Shown: positions 1 to 9,725 of the stretch, one piece after another
Position numbering within the stretch: position 1 is the stretch's first letter
How the letters are laid out: each line of letters begins with the position of its first letter
Assembly (NCBI GenBank): GCA_020721965.1
Contig: DYLS01000022.1
Coordinates: forward strand, 1 to 49,806
Reading direction: 5' to 3'
From: Blastopirellula marina
GTDB lineage: Bacteria > Planctomycetota > Planctomycetia > Pirellulales > Thermoguttaceae
DNA length: 49,806 bases
Notes under the pieces: generated by a model
What the model was told of the DNA's origin: nothing
The model's input: only the letters and a program-made list of their open reading frames with translations
Databases searched by the model: none
Made by a program: the position numbers and the translations under genes

Positions 1-2
1 GG

Positions 3-47
3 GTGCCGGCTCCGGCGGCGGCTTCGGCCGCTCCTTCGGCAGCCTAA
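3..47 (+). CDS. possible 3' end of an upstream gene (partial)
   Basis: The frame that starts at base 3 reads a Pro/Ala/Ser-rich tail and stops at TAA 45-47. Such low-complexity C-terminal tails are common in bacterial proteins, but this piece is too short to assign. A second frame (from base 1) stays open to a TGA at 190-192 and becomes Glu/Asp-rich in its second half, so the true reading frame at this edge is unresolved. Bases 48-296 hold no gene I can support, although a strong AGGAGG lies at 47-52, only three bases before an ATG at 56, which is too close for a normal start. Confidence 0.25.
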   Translation: MPAPAAASAAPSAA

Positions 48-296
48 GGAGGTAAATGCTCGATCAATCGGTCCAGAACGCGAAGAAGACCGTCTCGCCT
101 CCGAAAACGACTGCCAGTCTCTTGCACCTGAGGCGTACGAGTTTCTGGAGGTTTCTGACAAGCGGTATCTGGCAAGTAGTGTCTGACAATCGATCTCTGG
201 CATGCGATTCCTTGGAAGCGGTTTCTCACCAACTGTGTAGCGGAAATGGGTTGGGATAGTTCGGGTTGGGACACTTCGGCAGGAGCTCCATCAATC

Positions 297-1283
297 ATGC
301 ACTTGCGGTTCCGAACACTCTTTGCGGTGATATTCGTTGGCGGTTGCGTAACGGCTGGCTGTAGCACTCTTTCCGACGCCATCAAACCGAAAAATGCCGC
401 CTTGCCAGCCGAAAACCCAGCTCCCAACGAGGTCGGCCAGTTCAATATCTTCCGCCCGGCTACCAAGGCCTCCGGCGCGAAGCCGCTATCCGACGCCGAG
501 TACGACGCCCAAATGCTGCAAGGCAAGAACTTGGAACGGGTTAAGAAGTGGGATGAGGCCCGGGCAGTCTATCAGCCATTGATCGCCGCTCGCCCCGACC
601 GCTATGAAGCCTACCATCGTCTGGCCGTCGTCGCCGACCGGCAACAGCGATATTCCGAGGCGGAAGCCCTGTATTCCCAAGCCATTCGCTTGAGCCCGGG
701 GAACCCCGAGCTGTTCAACGATTTGGGTTATTCCTTCTTGCTTCAAAACGAATTCGGAAAGGCCGAGGTGGCCATTCTCAAAGCTGTGGCGATCGCGCCT
801 GCCAACGAGCGGTATCGCAATAATTTGGGATTGGCCTGCGGATTTCAAGGGCGTTACGACGAGGCTATGGACCAATTCAGGAAGGGTGGTAATGAAGCGG
901 ATGCCTGCTGCAACATGGCTTTTATCCTAGCACAACGCGGCGAAGTGGCCTTGGCCGAACAGTACTTGCGGAATGCCCTCGCTCAGGATCCACAGCACAA
1001 AGCCGCACGTCGGGCGTTAGAATCGCTTTACGCGACACCCGAGCAAAGCGACGAAACGCTTCTTTCGCAAGGTGCACGCCGCTGGGAGCCTTACGACAGC
1101 AAGCAAAGCCATGCCGATCCGGAAGATTCCCGGTCGGACACGGAGCCCTCAGTCGTTCAAGCGTCTCATTCCACACCTTCCTCGCCGGCGTGGAGATCCC
1201 CCTTTTCGCGTCCCACAGCGCAATCACATCTGCGATCAGCACGTTCGGCCTGGAGCAGCGACATCCAGGATCAGGCCCAATGA
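297..1283 (+). CDS. TPR-repeat lipoprotein
   Basis: This is a 328-residue exported protein. I chose ATG 297 because AGGAG (281-285) precedes it and the protein then begins with a charged N-terminus, a hydrophobic stretch and a lipobox ending at Cys22 (Val-Thr-Ala-Gly-Cys), so it should be lipid-anchored. Residues of about 95-260 contain at least four tetratricopeptide repeats with typical Ala, Gly and Tyr positions, including a pair of successive repeats ending in Asp-Pro or Ser-Pro. TPR domains are protein-interaction scaffolds. The last 70 residues are Ser/Pro/Arg-rich and probably disordered. No catalytic motif is visible. Similar TPR lipoproteins often accompany secretion or pilus gene sets in planctomycetes, but the upstream gene is cut off here, so the partner is unknown. 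Confidence 0.8.
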   Translation: MHLRFRTLFAVIFVGGCVTAGCSTLSDAIKPKNAALPAENPAPNEVGQFNIFRPATKASGAKPLSDAEYDAQMLQGKNLERVKKWDEARAVYQPLIAARPDRYEAYHRLAVVADRQQRYSEAEALYSQAIRLSPGNPELFNDLGYSFLLQNEFGKAEVAILKAVAIAPANERYRNNLGLACGFQGRYDEAMDQFRKGGNEADACCNMAFILAQRGEVALAEQYLRNALAQDPQHKAARRALESLYATPEQSDETLLSQGARRWEPYDSKQSHADPEDSRSDTEPSVVQASHSTPSSPAWRSPFSRPTAQSHLRSARSAWSSDIQDQAQ

Positions 1284-1341
1284 TCGCAAAACAACGCTGG
1301 CTCAAGAAGCGGAGCTTCGAGCGTTCGACTCGTGGGACAAG

Positions 1342-2460
1342 CTAACCATTTTCTTCAGCCAATCGCTCCAGCGATGCGAGAACCGCATCCAGATCACGAA
1401 CAGACATGCCTATCTGACGTCCCTCGCGATCGATGCGCGCTAGCTCAATGAGCTGCTCGTAGTCGGGATGGGCTTGTAACCTGGCCCGTAATCGCCTCCC
1501 TGCGGTACCATTCAGGCACTTTTTGGCCAAAGGGAGGTTCTCCACGAACCATTGCGTCCGCTCGCTCGTGCAATCCCTGATCGCCTGGAGCCCGGCTTGA
1601 ACCGCGTCCCGGGGATCAATCGCTTTACCAACATCGTGGACTAAAGCAGCCAAAAGAAAGTCCTCGTCGTACGGGTAGCCCCCGCAGGCCAGCTCGAAGA
1701 CCTGAAGACTATGGTACAAAACGTCCCCTTCAGGATGGGTACGACTATCCTGAAAAATCGTCTCGAGGGGATCCAACAGTTGGCGCAACCTGGCACTACG
1801 CGACCGTGGCACCTCCGCCCGTGGACATAGCCGGCTGGAGTTCTCCTCTAACTCACCCTCATTTTCCAGCAGGCTTTCGAGTTCATCCAGCCCCAGACCA
1901 ATCGGTGATGCTTGGCTGCAACCATCCTCATCCGGCGATTGTCGAATTCGCACTCTCAAGCAGATAGAGACGGGGCCGACCAACGACACGTTCACCGTGG
2001 CGTATTCCCCGAATGCCGCCTCTCCCGGCCGTGACTTTTGCTGGAGGTAACCGATTCTGGCCGCCGCCAAGACATACTGAACCTGCTCCCAAGCCTGGGC
2101 AACAAGTTCGATTCTCGCTTCGCGACCGCGATAAATGAAACCGAATGCAGGATCCCCAACTAGCCGGGGTGAAAACTCCGCCAGCAACCGCATCACGCGA
2201 AGAGCCGCCACCTGGATATCGCGAATACCAGAACGACGTCGTAACGGCTCACCCGAGCGGCTGAGGCATTGCAATTGCGCCTCAATCTCATCTATACCGG
2301 GAAGCTCGCACGCCTGTTTGGCACCGGACGCTATTCGCAGTGCCGCTCGGGCACGGGCCTTCGCCACATCCGCCTCCTCCTGCCGCAAGAGCAACCTCGC
2401 TGCCTCTTGAGCGATTCGTTTCCGGATATTCCGATCAGATCGTTCAGACCGTTTTTTCAT
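1342..2460 (-). CDS. HD-domain protein (putative metal-dependent phosphohydrolase)
   Basis: This is a 372-residue protein whose C-terminal third carries an HD-superfamily signature. His250 precedes a conserved helix and the His275-Asp276 pair is followed by Val-Gly-Lys, as in HD phosphohydrolases that bind divalent metal. The N-terminal 60 residues are Lys/Arg/Ala-rich and likely helical. The middle part (90-210) resembles no domain I can name. No signal peptide is present, so it is probably cytoplasmic. The substrate cannot be inferred, since HD proteins include nucleotidases, tRNA-repair enzymes and cyclic-dinucleotide hydrolases, and the HD-GYP motif is absent. It converges with the TPR lipoprotein gene and diverges from the heme-protein operon. 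Confidence 0.75.
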   Translation of the reverse strand: MKKRSERSDRNIRKRIAQEAARLLLRQEEADVAKARARAALRIASGAKQACELPGIDEIEAQLQCLSRSGEPLRRRSGIRDIQVAALRVMRLLAEFSPRLVGDPAFGFIYRGREARIELVAQAWEQVQYVLAAARIGYLQQKSRPGEAAFGEYATVNVSLVGPVSICLRVRIRQSPDEDGCSQASPIGLGLDELESLLENEGELEENSSRLCPRAEVPRSRSARLRQLLDPLETIFQDSRTHPEGDVLYHSLQVFELACGGYPYDEDFLLAALVHDVGKAIDPRDAVQAGLQAIRDCTSERTQWFVENLPLAKKCLNGTAGRRLRARLQAHPDYEQLIELARIDREGRQIGMSVRDLDAVLASLERLAEENG

Positions 2461-2828
2461 AGTCTTCAGACGGCCGAAAATCGATCGGCGCGATGGTCAC
2501 GGTGGCAAATCAGATTCAACCAAAGGGTTACCCTGACCCCGCCGATGGACTAGCCCATGAGACCACGAACAAACGCAATTTGCCAGAAACGCGTTGGGAC
2601 AAAATTGCGGTATCTCAGATGCAAAATACATGAACCTTTTTTCGGAAAGTGTATATTAACATGATATCGGGTTCCGCATGTTCGGTGCTCATTTGGGACC
2701 GGAGCTGCTCTTGACGTCGCACCCAAGACGAGGGTTGGCGACATCCCGGCGGGATCGGGCAACCAGTTTCACGCTGGCGAGAAACCGCTTGGGCGCCATG
2801 CCATGCGAATAACGGGAATGACGTATCG
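2461..2828. other. divergent intergenic region
   Basis: This 368-base gap separates the HD-protein gene (leftward) from the heme-protein operon (rightward), so promoters for both should lie here. A TATATT at 2652-2657 inside an A/T-rich patch could be a -10 element for the rightward operon, but I see no convincing -35 at the right distance. No open frame in this stretch looks like a gene. Confidence 0.3.
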
Positions 2829-4895
2829 ATGAGAATGCAACACACAATCGGGTTGGCAGGTCTCGGCTGCATAACGATCCTCGGGCTAAGCGTCACACCA
2901 CATGTCGCGGTTTCAAACGAACACGGTGGCCTGGACCACCTACCATGCCCTGTCATTATTGCGCAAGTGCCGTTCCCTTGCACTCAGGAACAAAAGGAAA
3001 ACCGGTCGGCGGGCACCGGTCCGTCTCACAGAGACTATCTCGATGGGGCACGGCTCGTACTCCTCGCTCCGGGTAAAGAGCCTGAGGTCTTGGTCCCCAA
3101 TTTCCACAGTGCCGCGGATCCCGAGATCTCTCATGATGGGCAACACGTCTTGTTCTCGGGAAAGCCGCATGAATCGAGCGCATGGAACATCTACGAACTG
3201 GACATCGCTAACCGGGAAGTCCGCCAAATCACGCGGGATCTGGGCGATTGTCGCCAACCCAACTATTTACCCCGTCAATTCATGATGGTCGCCGTGTCGT
3301 CGGCGGCGCCGAGTGCTGGGGCATCGACACCCTCTGGCCAAACGGAGGTCGAAGGAAAATACACGCTGCGGATGATCGACGAGGCATCGATGCGGATCGG
3401 ATTTGTTCGGGAGTTGTCTGGCACACGTTGCGAGGGGGCCTCGCTACCGATCTCCCGACTCTACTCGTGCCGCCCGGATGGTTCAGAGGTACGACAAGTC
3501 ACGGCCAATCTCTCCCAAGACTTAGACCCAATCGTATTACCTGACGGGCGTTTCGCCTACTGTGCATGGAGAAGAAATAGCCTGGAAAGAGGCCCGCTAG
3601 GGTGGTTCAGTCTTCACACCGTCAATACAGACGGAACGGATGTCATGCCGATCTGCCCGAATGTGGGCGGAGGTTTCAAACGGATGCCGGTCGCCGCCGC
3701 AAACGGCCTTCTCGGCAAGCTGGTCTTTGTGGAATCCGACGTCGGATCATGGGACGGTGCTGGTGATTTAGCCGCGGTGGACCTCCGCCGACCGCTGGTA
3801 ACGTACGCCCTGCTGAAACGAGATGATGCGTACGTTTATCATTCCCCCGGCTACTTTTCGCCTGACAAGATTTTGGTCTCCCGGCGTCCCCGGGACGGTT
3901 CCGCTTCCCACGCAGTCGGCATTCTGGATATCGCAGGCGGCACGTGGGATCCGCTCTTTGACGATCCACGTTATCACGACTTTCATGCCAAAATTGTGGA
4001 TCCGCGGACGGAACCGGACGGTCGGTCATCCGTCGTGGACGACCGCGAACCTTTAGGGACTCTATATTGCTTGAACGTAAACATCAGTGACCGCCCAGAC
4101 CAGGAAAAAATCCCACCCGGTGTTGTCCGGGGAGTGCGAATTCTCGAGGGGCTTCCGTTCGGGGCGGAGCAGGGGGGGTCGGCAGGGAGCACCGCCGACC
4201 TTGCTGCTCCCGTCTCTGCTACCCGGCGATTGCTCGGTGAGGTTCCCATCTTTCCGGATGGCTCCTTTCAGGTGAGAGTGCCTGGGGGAGTCCCGCTCGA
4301 AATTCAACTGGTCGACAAGGACGGCATGAACTTGCGGAGTTGCGGTTGGATCTGGGCACAAAACCGCTTTTACCAAGGATGCATCGGTTGCCATGAAGAC
4401 CGGGACTTGGTGCCCGACAATCGCATGGCGGACGCCCTTTGGAAGCCCGCCCCAACGCTCATGCCGCCGGAGGATCAAAGGCCCACGCGGGACTTCCTAC
4501 ATGATGTTTGGCCGCTCGTAGTTCGAGATTGCGGGGAATGTCATGGGCCAAAAGGTCCCCACGCCCCACGGTTGTGGCAGACATCGAGTAACGATCCGAC
4601 CGCAAGCGAGACCGCCGCGCTCGAGGCATTCACGGCGCTGATGGATCCCGGTGAACAAGGCTGGCAGGATGGCCGAGGGCGATACGTGGTACCCGGCCAT
4701 GCGCGACTCAGTCGGGTGATTTGGCATCTGGCTGAAGAGAATACAGCCAACACGTGGGATGGTCCGCTCGCCGATCAGCCGGCGGTCCCCATGAAGCGAC
4801 CAGAAGGGCGTTACCCGTCGGAGTCTCTTAAAGTCTGGATCGAGTGGATCGATTTTGGCGCGACCTGGATCGCAACTAGAAGAGAAAATCGATGA
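2829..4895 (+). CDS. HZS-alpha-like exported protein: PD40 propeller plus two c-type heme sites
   Basis: This is a 688-residue protein with an N-terminal signal sequence (about residues 1-30). Residues of about 60-400 contain repeated WD40/PD40-type blades with recurring phrases such as Asp-Gly-X-Arg/His and Asp-Ile-Ala. C-terminal CXXCH heme-attachment motifs occur at Cys518-His522 and Cys568-His572. This order of TolB-like propeller followed by c-type heme segments is shared with the alpha subunit of hydrazine synthase and with uncharacterised planctomycete relatives often annotated as HzsA-like. I see no beta/gamma hydrazine synthase gene beside it, so hydrazine synthesis should not be assumed. 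It heads a collinear block of exported proteins and the next gene follows after 114 bases. It is presumably periplasmic or cell-surface associated. Confidence 0.7.
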   Translation: MRMQHTIGLAGLGCITILGLSVTPHVAVSNEHGGLDHLPCPVIIAQVPFPCTQEQKENRSAGTGPSHRDYLDGARLVLLAPGKEPEVLVPNFHSAADPEISHDGQHVLFSGKPHESSAWNIYELDIANREVRQITRDLGDCRQPNYLPRQFMMVAVSSAAPSAGASTPSGQTEVEGKYTLRMIDEASMRIGFVRELSGTRCEGASLPISRLYSCRPDGSEVRQVTANLSQDLDPIVLPDGRFAYCAWRRNSLERGPLGWFSLHTVNTDGTDVMPICPNVGGGFKRMPVAAANGLLGKLVFVESDVGSWDGAGDLAAVDLRRPLVTYALLKRDDAYVYHSPGYFSPDKILVSRRPRDGSASHAVGILDIAGGTWDPLFDDPRYHDFHAKIVDPRTEPDGRSSVVDDREPLGTLYCLNVNISDRPDQEKIPPGVVRGVRILEGLPFGAEQGGSAGSTADLAAPVSATRRLLGEVPIFPDGSFQVRVPGGVPLEIQLVDKDGMNLRSCGWIWAQNRFYQGCIGCHEDRDLVPDNRMADALWKPAPTLMPPEDQRPTRDFLHDVWPLVVRDCGECHGPKGPHAPRLWQTSSNDPTASETAALEAFTALMDPGEQGWQDGRGRYVVPGHARLSRVIWHLAEENTANTWDGPLADQPAVPMKRPEGRYPSESLKVWIEWIDFGATWIATRRENR

Positions 4896-5009
4896 TTGTC
4901 TCTCGTACGCCACGTGGAGATAGCTAAAGGCAGGTGGAGATAACTGACGGGGGATTTCACTGACGATGCTCCATCGAGCACGGAAATCACAAGAACCAAG
5001 GTTTGCAAG

Positions 5010-6671
5010 ATGAAGATTCCTGTTTGTCCCAGCGTGACTGCTCGCATTGGCTGTTACTGGACTCTTACTTTAGCAGTCCTGGTCTTCAGCCGCACGATGC
5101 CGTTGACGGCCCAACAGGAGCTGCCCATTTTCACCGATATTACCGCGCAGTCGGGCATTACCTTTCGGCATTCCATCGGAGACCTGGAACTGAGCAATAT
5201 CGTGGAAGGTGCGGGGGCAGGGGCTTGTGTCTTCGACTACAACAACGATGGCTGGCTGGATATTTATTTTCCCAGCGGGGCGTGGACACCGGGGGTGAGC
5301 GACAACCGCGGGCGACACCTCCGCGGAAAGCTTCACAACGTACTGTACCGCAACAATGGTGACGGCACTTTTACGGACGTAACCGACGAAGCCGGTGTGG
5401 GAGATACCTCTTTCAGTTTCGGTGCCTCCGCCGCGGACATCGACAACGATGGCGACTTGGACCTTTATGTCCTCAACTACGGTCCGAATGTCCTGTACCG
5501 CAATAACGGCGATGGCACCTTCACCGATGTCTCACGCCAATCTGGATTGGATGACCCGCATTGGTCGCTCTCCGCGCCCTGGTTCGACTACAACGGTGAC
5601 GGATATCTCGACGTATATGTGTGCAATTATCTCGAGTACGATCTGGGAGCCTTTTCCGCGTATTATCGTGCAGAGAACTTTCCCGGCCCCTTGAGCTACA
5701 AGGGCCAGCCCGATTTCCTCTACCGCAATAACGGCGACGGCACTTTTACAGACGTGACCCAGGAGGTCGGTCTATGGAATCCCGAGGGACGCGGCATGAG
5801 CGCCACGGTGGTGGATTTGGACAACGATGGCCTCTTGGACATCTTCGTTACCAATGACGCAATGGCCAACGACTACTTCCGCAACCAGGGCAACGGAAGT
5901 TTTGTAAATGAAGCATTGCCGCTGGGCTTAGCTTTTGGAGAGGGGGGGCAAGGTGTTTCGTCCATGGGACCCGATTTCGCGGATCTTAACCGCGATTCCC
6001 TCCTCGATGTGTTTATCGCCGACATGGACTACGGATGTCTCATGTTCAATCGGCGGGATTATTTCGAGGACGTCACTGCCAAGGCAAACGTGGCACAGAT
6101 TTGTGGCCAATACACGGGCTGGGGGAGCCTGCTCTTCGACTACGACAACGATGGGCTAGTCGATATCTTCGTTGCCAATGGCAATGCCCATCACGAGTTT
6201 TCCGAAGAGGATGTCTTGCTCCGCAACAACGGCGATGGCACGTTTCGCGACGTAGCCAACTTATCAGGCGACTATTTCAGCGAAAAATGGGTCGGGCGCG
6301 GTGTGGCTTACGGCGACCTCGACAATGATGGTGACCTCGATTTGACTGTGGTGAACCTAAACAACGAAGCCAAGCTCCTCCGAAACGACGGGGGAAACCG
6401 GAATTCTTGGCTCATGGTCCGACCGCGGCTCCCAAAACTGAACCGCGACGCCGTCGGGGCGAGGGTTACCGTGATTGCCGGGGGTGGCACCCAATTCCGG
6501 GATGCTGTACCAGTCCGCGGCTACCTATCGCAAATGGATCCCCGCGTCCATTTCGGCCTGGGGCAAGCCTCGGTCGTGGATCAGGTCGAGATACGTTGGC
6601 CAGATGGTCGGAAGACCACCCTCCACGATGTGCCTGTCAACCAGGTGTTGGAGGTCAGCCAGCCTGAGTGA
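5010..6671 (+). CDS. CRTAC1-family protein (VCBS/FG-GAP repeats with ASPIC/UnbV domain)
   Basis: This is a 553-residue protein with a signal peptide ending near residue 33. From residue 40 to about 450 it has seven or more FG-GAP/VCBS blades, each with a calcium-binding loop of the type Asp-X-Asn-X-Asp-Gly-X-Leu-Asp, several followed by Leu-Tyr-Arg-Asn-Asn-Gly-Asp-Gly-Thr-Phe. The C-terminal 90 residues match the ASPIC/UnbV domain (Gly-Ala-Arg-Val-Thr, then His-Phe-Gly-Leu-Gly and Trp-Pro-Asp-Gly). Such proteins form secreted beta-propellers of mostly unknown function and are strongly expanded in planctomycetes. The gene sits between two c-type heme proteins in the same direction, suggesting a shared extracytoplasmic complex. 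Tandem blades give repeated DNA inside the gene. Confidence 0.88.
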   Translation: MKIPVCPSVTARIGCYWTLTLAVLVFSRTMPLTAQQELPIFTDITAQSGITFRHSIGDLELSNIVEGAGAGACVFDYNNDGWLDIYFPSGAWTPGVSDNRGRHLRGKLHNVLYRNNGDGTFTDVTDEAGVGDTSFSFGASAADIDNDGDLDLYVLNYGPNVLYRNNGDGTFTDVSRQSGLDDPHWSLSAPWFDYNGDGYLDVYVCNYLEYDLGAFSAYYRAENFPGPLSYKGQPDFLYRNNGDGTFTDVTQEVGLWNPEGRGMSATVVDLDNDGLLDIFVTNDAMANDYFRNQGNGSFVNEALPLGLAFGEGGQGVSSMGPDFADLNRDSLLDVFIADMDYGCLMFNRRDYFEDVTAKANVAQICGQYTGWGSLLFDYDNDGLVDIFVANGNAHHEFSEEDVLLRNNGDGTFRDVANLSGDYFSEKWVGRGVAYGDLDNDGDLDLTVVNLNNEAKLLRNDGGNRNSWLMVRPRLPKLNRDAVGARVTVIAGGGTQFRDAVPVRGYLSQMDPRVHFGLGQASVVDQVEIRWPDGRKTTLHDVPVNQVLEVSQPE

Positions 6672-6793
6672 ATGGAAATGCAACAAGTTCACGACTTGCG
6701 CCCTTGTGACCAGTTCGCGAATTGAAATTTTATCTGGTTGTACCATAAACGGCCCTTTACGATGACGAGCGGAGCGACGCCGATCAAAAGGGG

Positions 6794-9679
6794 ATGGGAA
6801 TGACGATGATTCGCAGGCGACGCAAACGGGTCAACCCACGGTTGTTGTTTCTTTTGCTGATCTGTGGCCTCGGCAGAACCAGCTTGGCCTTGGACGGCGA
6901 TTCGGTCCACCCCGTGTACGTGGGCGTCAAGGTTTGTGCCCAATGCCACGACGGCGACGCCATGGGAAACCAATGCTCGATCTGGGCACGTTCGCGTCAT
7001 GCGGATGCGTATGCCGCGCTCTCCAAGCCCGAAGCCCGGTTGATCGCGAAGCTCAGTGGCGTGCCCGTTCTGCCGCAGCAGTCTCCGCTGTGCTTAGGAT
7101 GTCACGCCACGGCTGCCGAGGCCGAACCCTGGGAACGCGATCCGTCCTTCGCCATCCAGGACGGCGTACAGTGCGAGCACTGCCACGGCCCGGGCAGCGA
7201 ATATGCCGACGCCGCGGTGATGATGAACCGTGAGCTGGCGATGAAGCGCGGATTGCGGATGCCAGCTATGGAGGAGTGCCAGGCCTGCCACGCCCCAAAA
7301 GGCTCGCACGACGCAGTGTTGAAGGGCGACCGGCTGGATATGGCTGCCGCCTGGGAGCAGATCCAACATCCCACGCCCGAAAACGCGGAGCTTGTCAAGC
7401 TCTCATTCCCTCCACTGCCTTCCTCGGCCAAGGAGCCGGCGTTCGTGGGCGCAGGCTCGTGTGCGGAGTGTCACGCGGATCCAACCAAGGGGGACCATTT
7501 CGGCGCGTGGCGGCGCACTGCGCATGCCGATGCCTTTGCCGTTTTGGCTACCGCCCGAGCACGCGAAATTGCGGCCAAGATGGGGGTTTCCGGCGATCCG
7601 CGGACAAAGTTGGAATGCCTGAAGTGCCATACCTCGGTCTATCATCGACCGGCATCCCACGTACTCGGAACCGCCAGCGTGTACGAAGGAGTTTCTTGCG
7701 AGGCCTGTCACGGGCCGGGCAGCCAACACGCCGAAACCTGCTCACGTCCTCGATCTACCGAAAAGAACGGCTTGCTCAAAGTAGACGCGCCCGCCTGCTC
7801 AAGCTGCCACGAGAACGCCCACGGCAAGCCCTTCCAGCTCCCCGCAAACTTGGCCGAAGCGTCGCATCCCATCCAAGCACGCGAGCATGAGGAGGCAGGG
7901 CCGCAGTACAAGACTCCCATCAACCTGGCCGTCAGCCCCGACGGGAAAGAGCTTTACGCGGCCTGCGAAGCGTCGAAAAGCGTCGTCGTCGTGGATATCG
8001 CAGCCTTACGTAAGGTTGCGGAAATCGGCGTCGGCGGACAGCCGCACGATGTAGCCTTCTCCCCGGACGGGAAAACCGCCTTCGTCAGCAATCGCTTGGA
8101 TGACACTGTTTCCATCATCGATACTCAGTCGCGAACAGTAACGGCAACCATACCGGTTGGAGACGAACCGCACGGGCTGGTCGTGGACAAGCAGGGGGCG
8201 TTCCTTTACGTTCTCAATACGCTATCCGAGGACATATCCGTCATCGACGTGGGCAAACGGACGGAAGTCAAGCGACTCTCGGCGGGGCGAGGTCCCTGGT
8301 CGGCCGCCATTTCCCGCGACGGTCAGTGGATCGCCTGCACGAACGTCCTATCTCATTTCGTACCCTTCCGCACACCCTCGCGATCGGAAGTCACCCTGAT
8401 CGACGCGACTCGCGGTATGGTGACATTGCGTGCCATGGTCCCCGGAGCCAACGGCCTCCGCGGCATCGCCTGGCACCCTAGCGGCGACTTCGCGCTGTTC
8501 ACCTTGAATCGCCACAAAAATCTCGTCCCCATGACACGCGTGGTCCAAGGCTGGACGATCACCAACGGCTTGGGAGTCTTGTGGCGCGATGGCCATGTGG
8601 ATCAGGTGCTCCTGGATGAACCTGGCATCGCCTTTCCCGATCCCACGGACGTTGTTGTCACAAACGATGGGAAATATGCATTGGTGACCAGTGCCGCCTC
8701 CAATCGAGTGGCCGTCGTGGCCGTGGACAGGCTTTTGAACCTACTGCAATCCGCGGATGAGGCGGAGCGTGCCAACGTCCTCCCCAACCATCTGGGCAAG
8801 GCTGCGGAATTCGTACTCCAGTGGATCGAGACTCCCGTCTGCCCTCGGGGAATCACCGTCGCCCCCGGCACGGATCGGGCATTCGTGGCGGCCTCGCTGG
8901 ACGATCGCATCGCCGTCATCGACCTGAACAGCTTCCAGAGCGTGGCGGTCATCGACCTGGGCGGACCTCAGGTGGTCACCAAGGAGCGTCTTGGCGAGCG
9001 TGTCTTCCACTCCGCCATGAATACCTTTCATCGCCAGTTCGCGTGTTCGAGCTGCCATCCGGACGGGCACGTCGAGGGCTTGACCTACGACATCGAACCG
9101 GACGGGATCGGCGTCAACCCCGTGGACAACCGTACACTCCGTGGTATCCTGGACACCGCGCCCTTCAAGTGGGAGGGATTGAACCCATCCTTGTCCCGCC
9201 AGTGCGGTCCTCGACTTGCCGTGTTCTTTACTCGCATTCACCCTTTCACCCAGGAGCAGTTATCGGCACTAGATTATTACATCTGCACCATTCCCTCCCC
9301 TCCCAATCGTCATCGCCCGTTAGGGGCAGAACTAACACCGGCCCAGCGGCGGGGAAAGGAGATTTTTTATCGCACCACGACCAACGACGGACGTCTTATT
9401 CCCATGGAGAATCGGTGCAGTACTTGCCATTATCCGCCGCTCTACACGGACCGTCGCATTCACGACGTAGGGACCAAGCTGCCCCTCGACGAACATGGGC
9501 TGTTTGATACGCCCCAGTTATTCAATGTCTACAACTCGGCACCCTATCTCCACAACGGCATCGCCGAGACATTGGAGGAGATTTGGACTCGATTCAATCC
9601 GTACGACCAACATGGTGTGACTAATGACATGACGAAAGATCAATTAAATGATCTTATTGAGTACCTTCGCACGTTCTAA
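6794..9679 (+). CDS. decaheme c-type cytochrome fused to YVTN beta-propeller and MauG/CcpA-like C-terminus
   Basis: This is a 961-residue exported protein with ten CXXCH motifs. The N-terminal arginine-rich stretch plus hydrophobic core is a signal peptide. ATG 6794, 6800 and 6806 are all in frame behind a GGGG run and cannot be separated. Residues of about 48-170 and 220-345 form two related tetraheme units (four CXXCH each, with Cys-Glu-His/Ala-Cys-His-Gly-Pro-Gly-Ser), resembling cytochrome c554/c-prime domains. Residues of about 365-760 are YVTN/NHL propeller blades (Val-Ser-Pro-Asp-Gly-Lys repeated). The C-terminal 200 residues hold the last two hemes (the tenth begins at Cys875) in a context resembling diheme cytochrome c peroxidases/MauG. 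It should move electrons in the periplasm or at the surface. The donor and acceptor are unknown. Confidence 0.85.
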   Translation: MGMTMIRRRRKRVNPRLLFLLLICGLGRTSLALDGDSVHPVYVGVKVCAQCHDGDAMGNQCSIWARSRHADAYAALSKPEARLIAKLSGVPVLPQQSPLCLGCHATAAEAEPWERDPSFAIQDGVQCEHCHGPGSEYADAAVMMNRELAMKRGLRMPAMEECQACHAPKGSHDAVLKGDRLDMAAAWEQIQHPTPENAELVKLSFPPLPSSAKEPAFVGAGSCAECHADPTKGDHFGAWRRTAHADAFAVLATARAREIAAKMGVSGDPRTKLECLKCHTSVYHRPASHVLGTASVYEGVSCEACHGPGSQHAETCSRPRSTEKNGLLKVDAPACSSCHENAHGKPFQLPANLAEASHPIQAREHEEAGPQYKTPINLAVSPDGKELYAACEASKSVVVVDIAALRKVAEIGVGGQPHDVAFSPDGKTAFVSNRLDDTVSIIDTQSRTVTATIPVGDEPHGLVVDKQGAFLYVLNTLSEDISVIDVGKRTEVKRLSAGRGPWSAAISRDGQWIACTNVLSHFVPFRTPSRSEVTLIDATRGMVTLRAMVPGANGLRGIAWHPSGDFALFTLNRHKNLVPMTRVVQGWTITNGLGVLWRDGHVDQVLLDEPGIAFPDPTDVVVTNDGKYALVTSAASNRVAVVAVDRLLNLLQSADEAERANVLPNHLGKAAEFVLQWIETPVCPRGITVAPGTDRAFVAASLDDRIAVIDLNSFQSVAVIDLGGPQVVTKERLGERVFHSAMNTFHRQFACSSCHPDGHVEGLTYDIEPDGIGVNPVDNRTLRGILDTAPFKWEGLNPSLSRQCGPRLAVFFTRIHPFTQEQLSALDYYICTIPSPPNRHRPLGAELTPAQRRGKEIFYRTTTNDGRLIPMENRCSTCHYPPLYTDRRIHDVGTKLPLDEHGLFDTPQLFNVYNSAPYLHNGIAETLEEIWTRFNPYDQHGVTNDMTKDQLNDLIEYLRTF

Positions 9680-9725
9680 CCTTTATCAGATGGTATCGTT
9701 CCGGTTTTCGAGAGGAGACGTGGCC

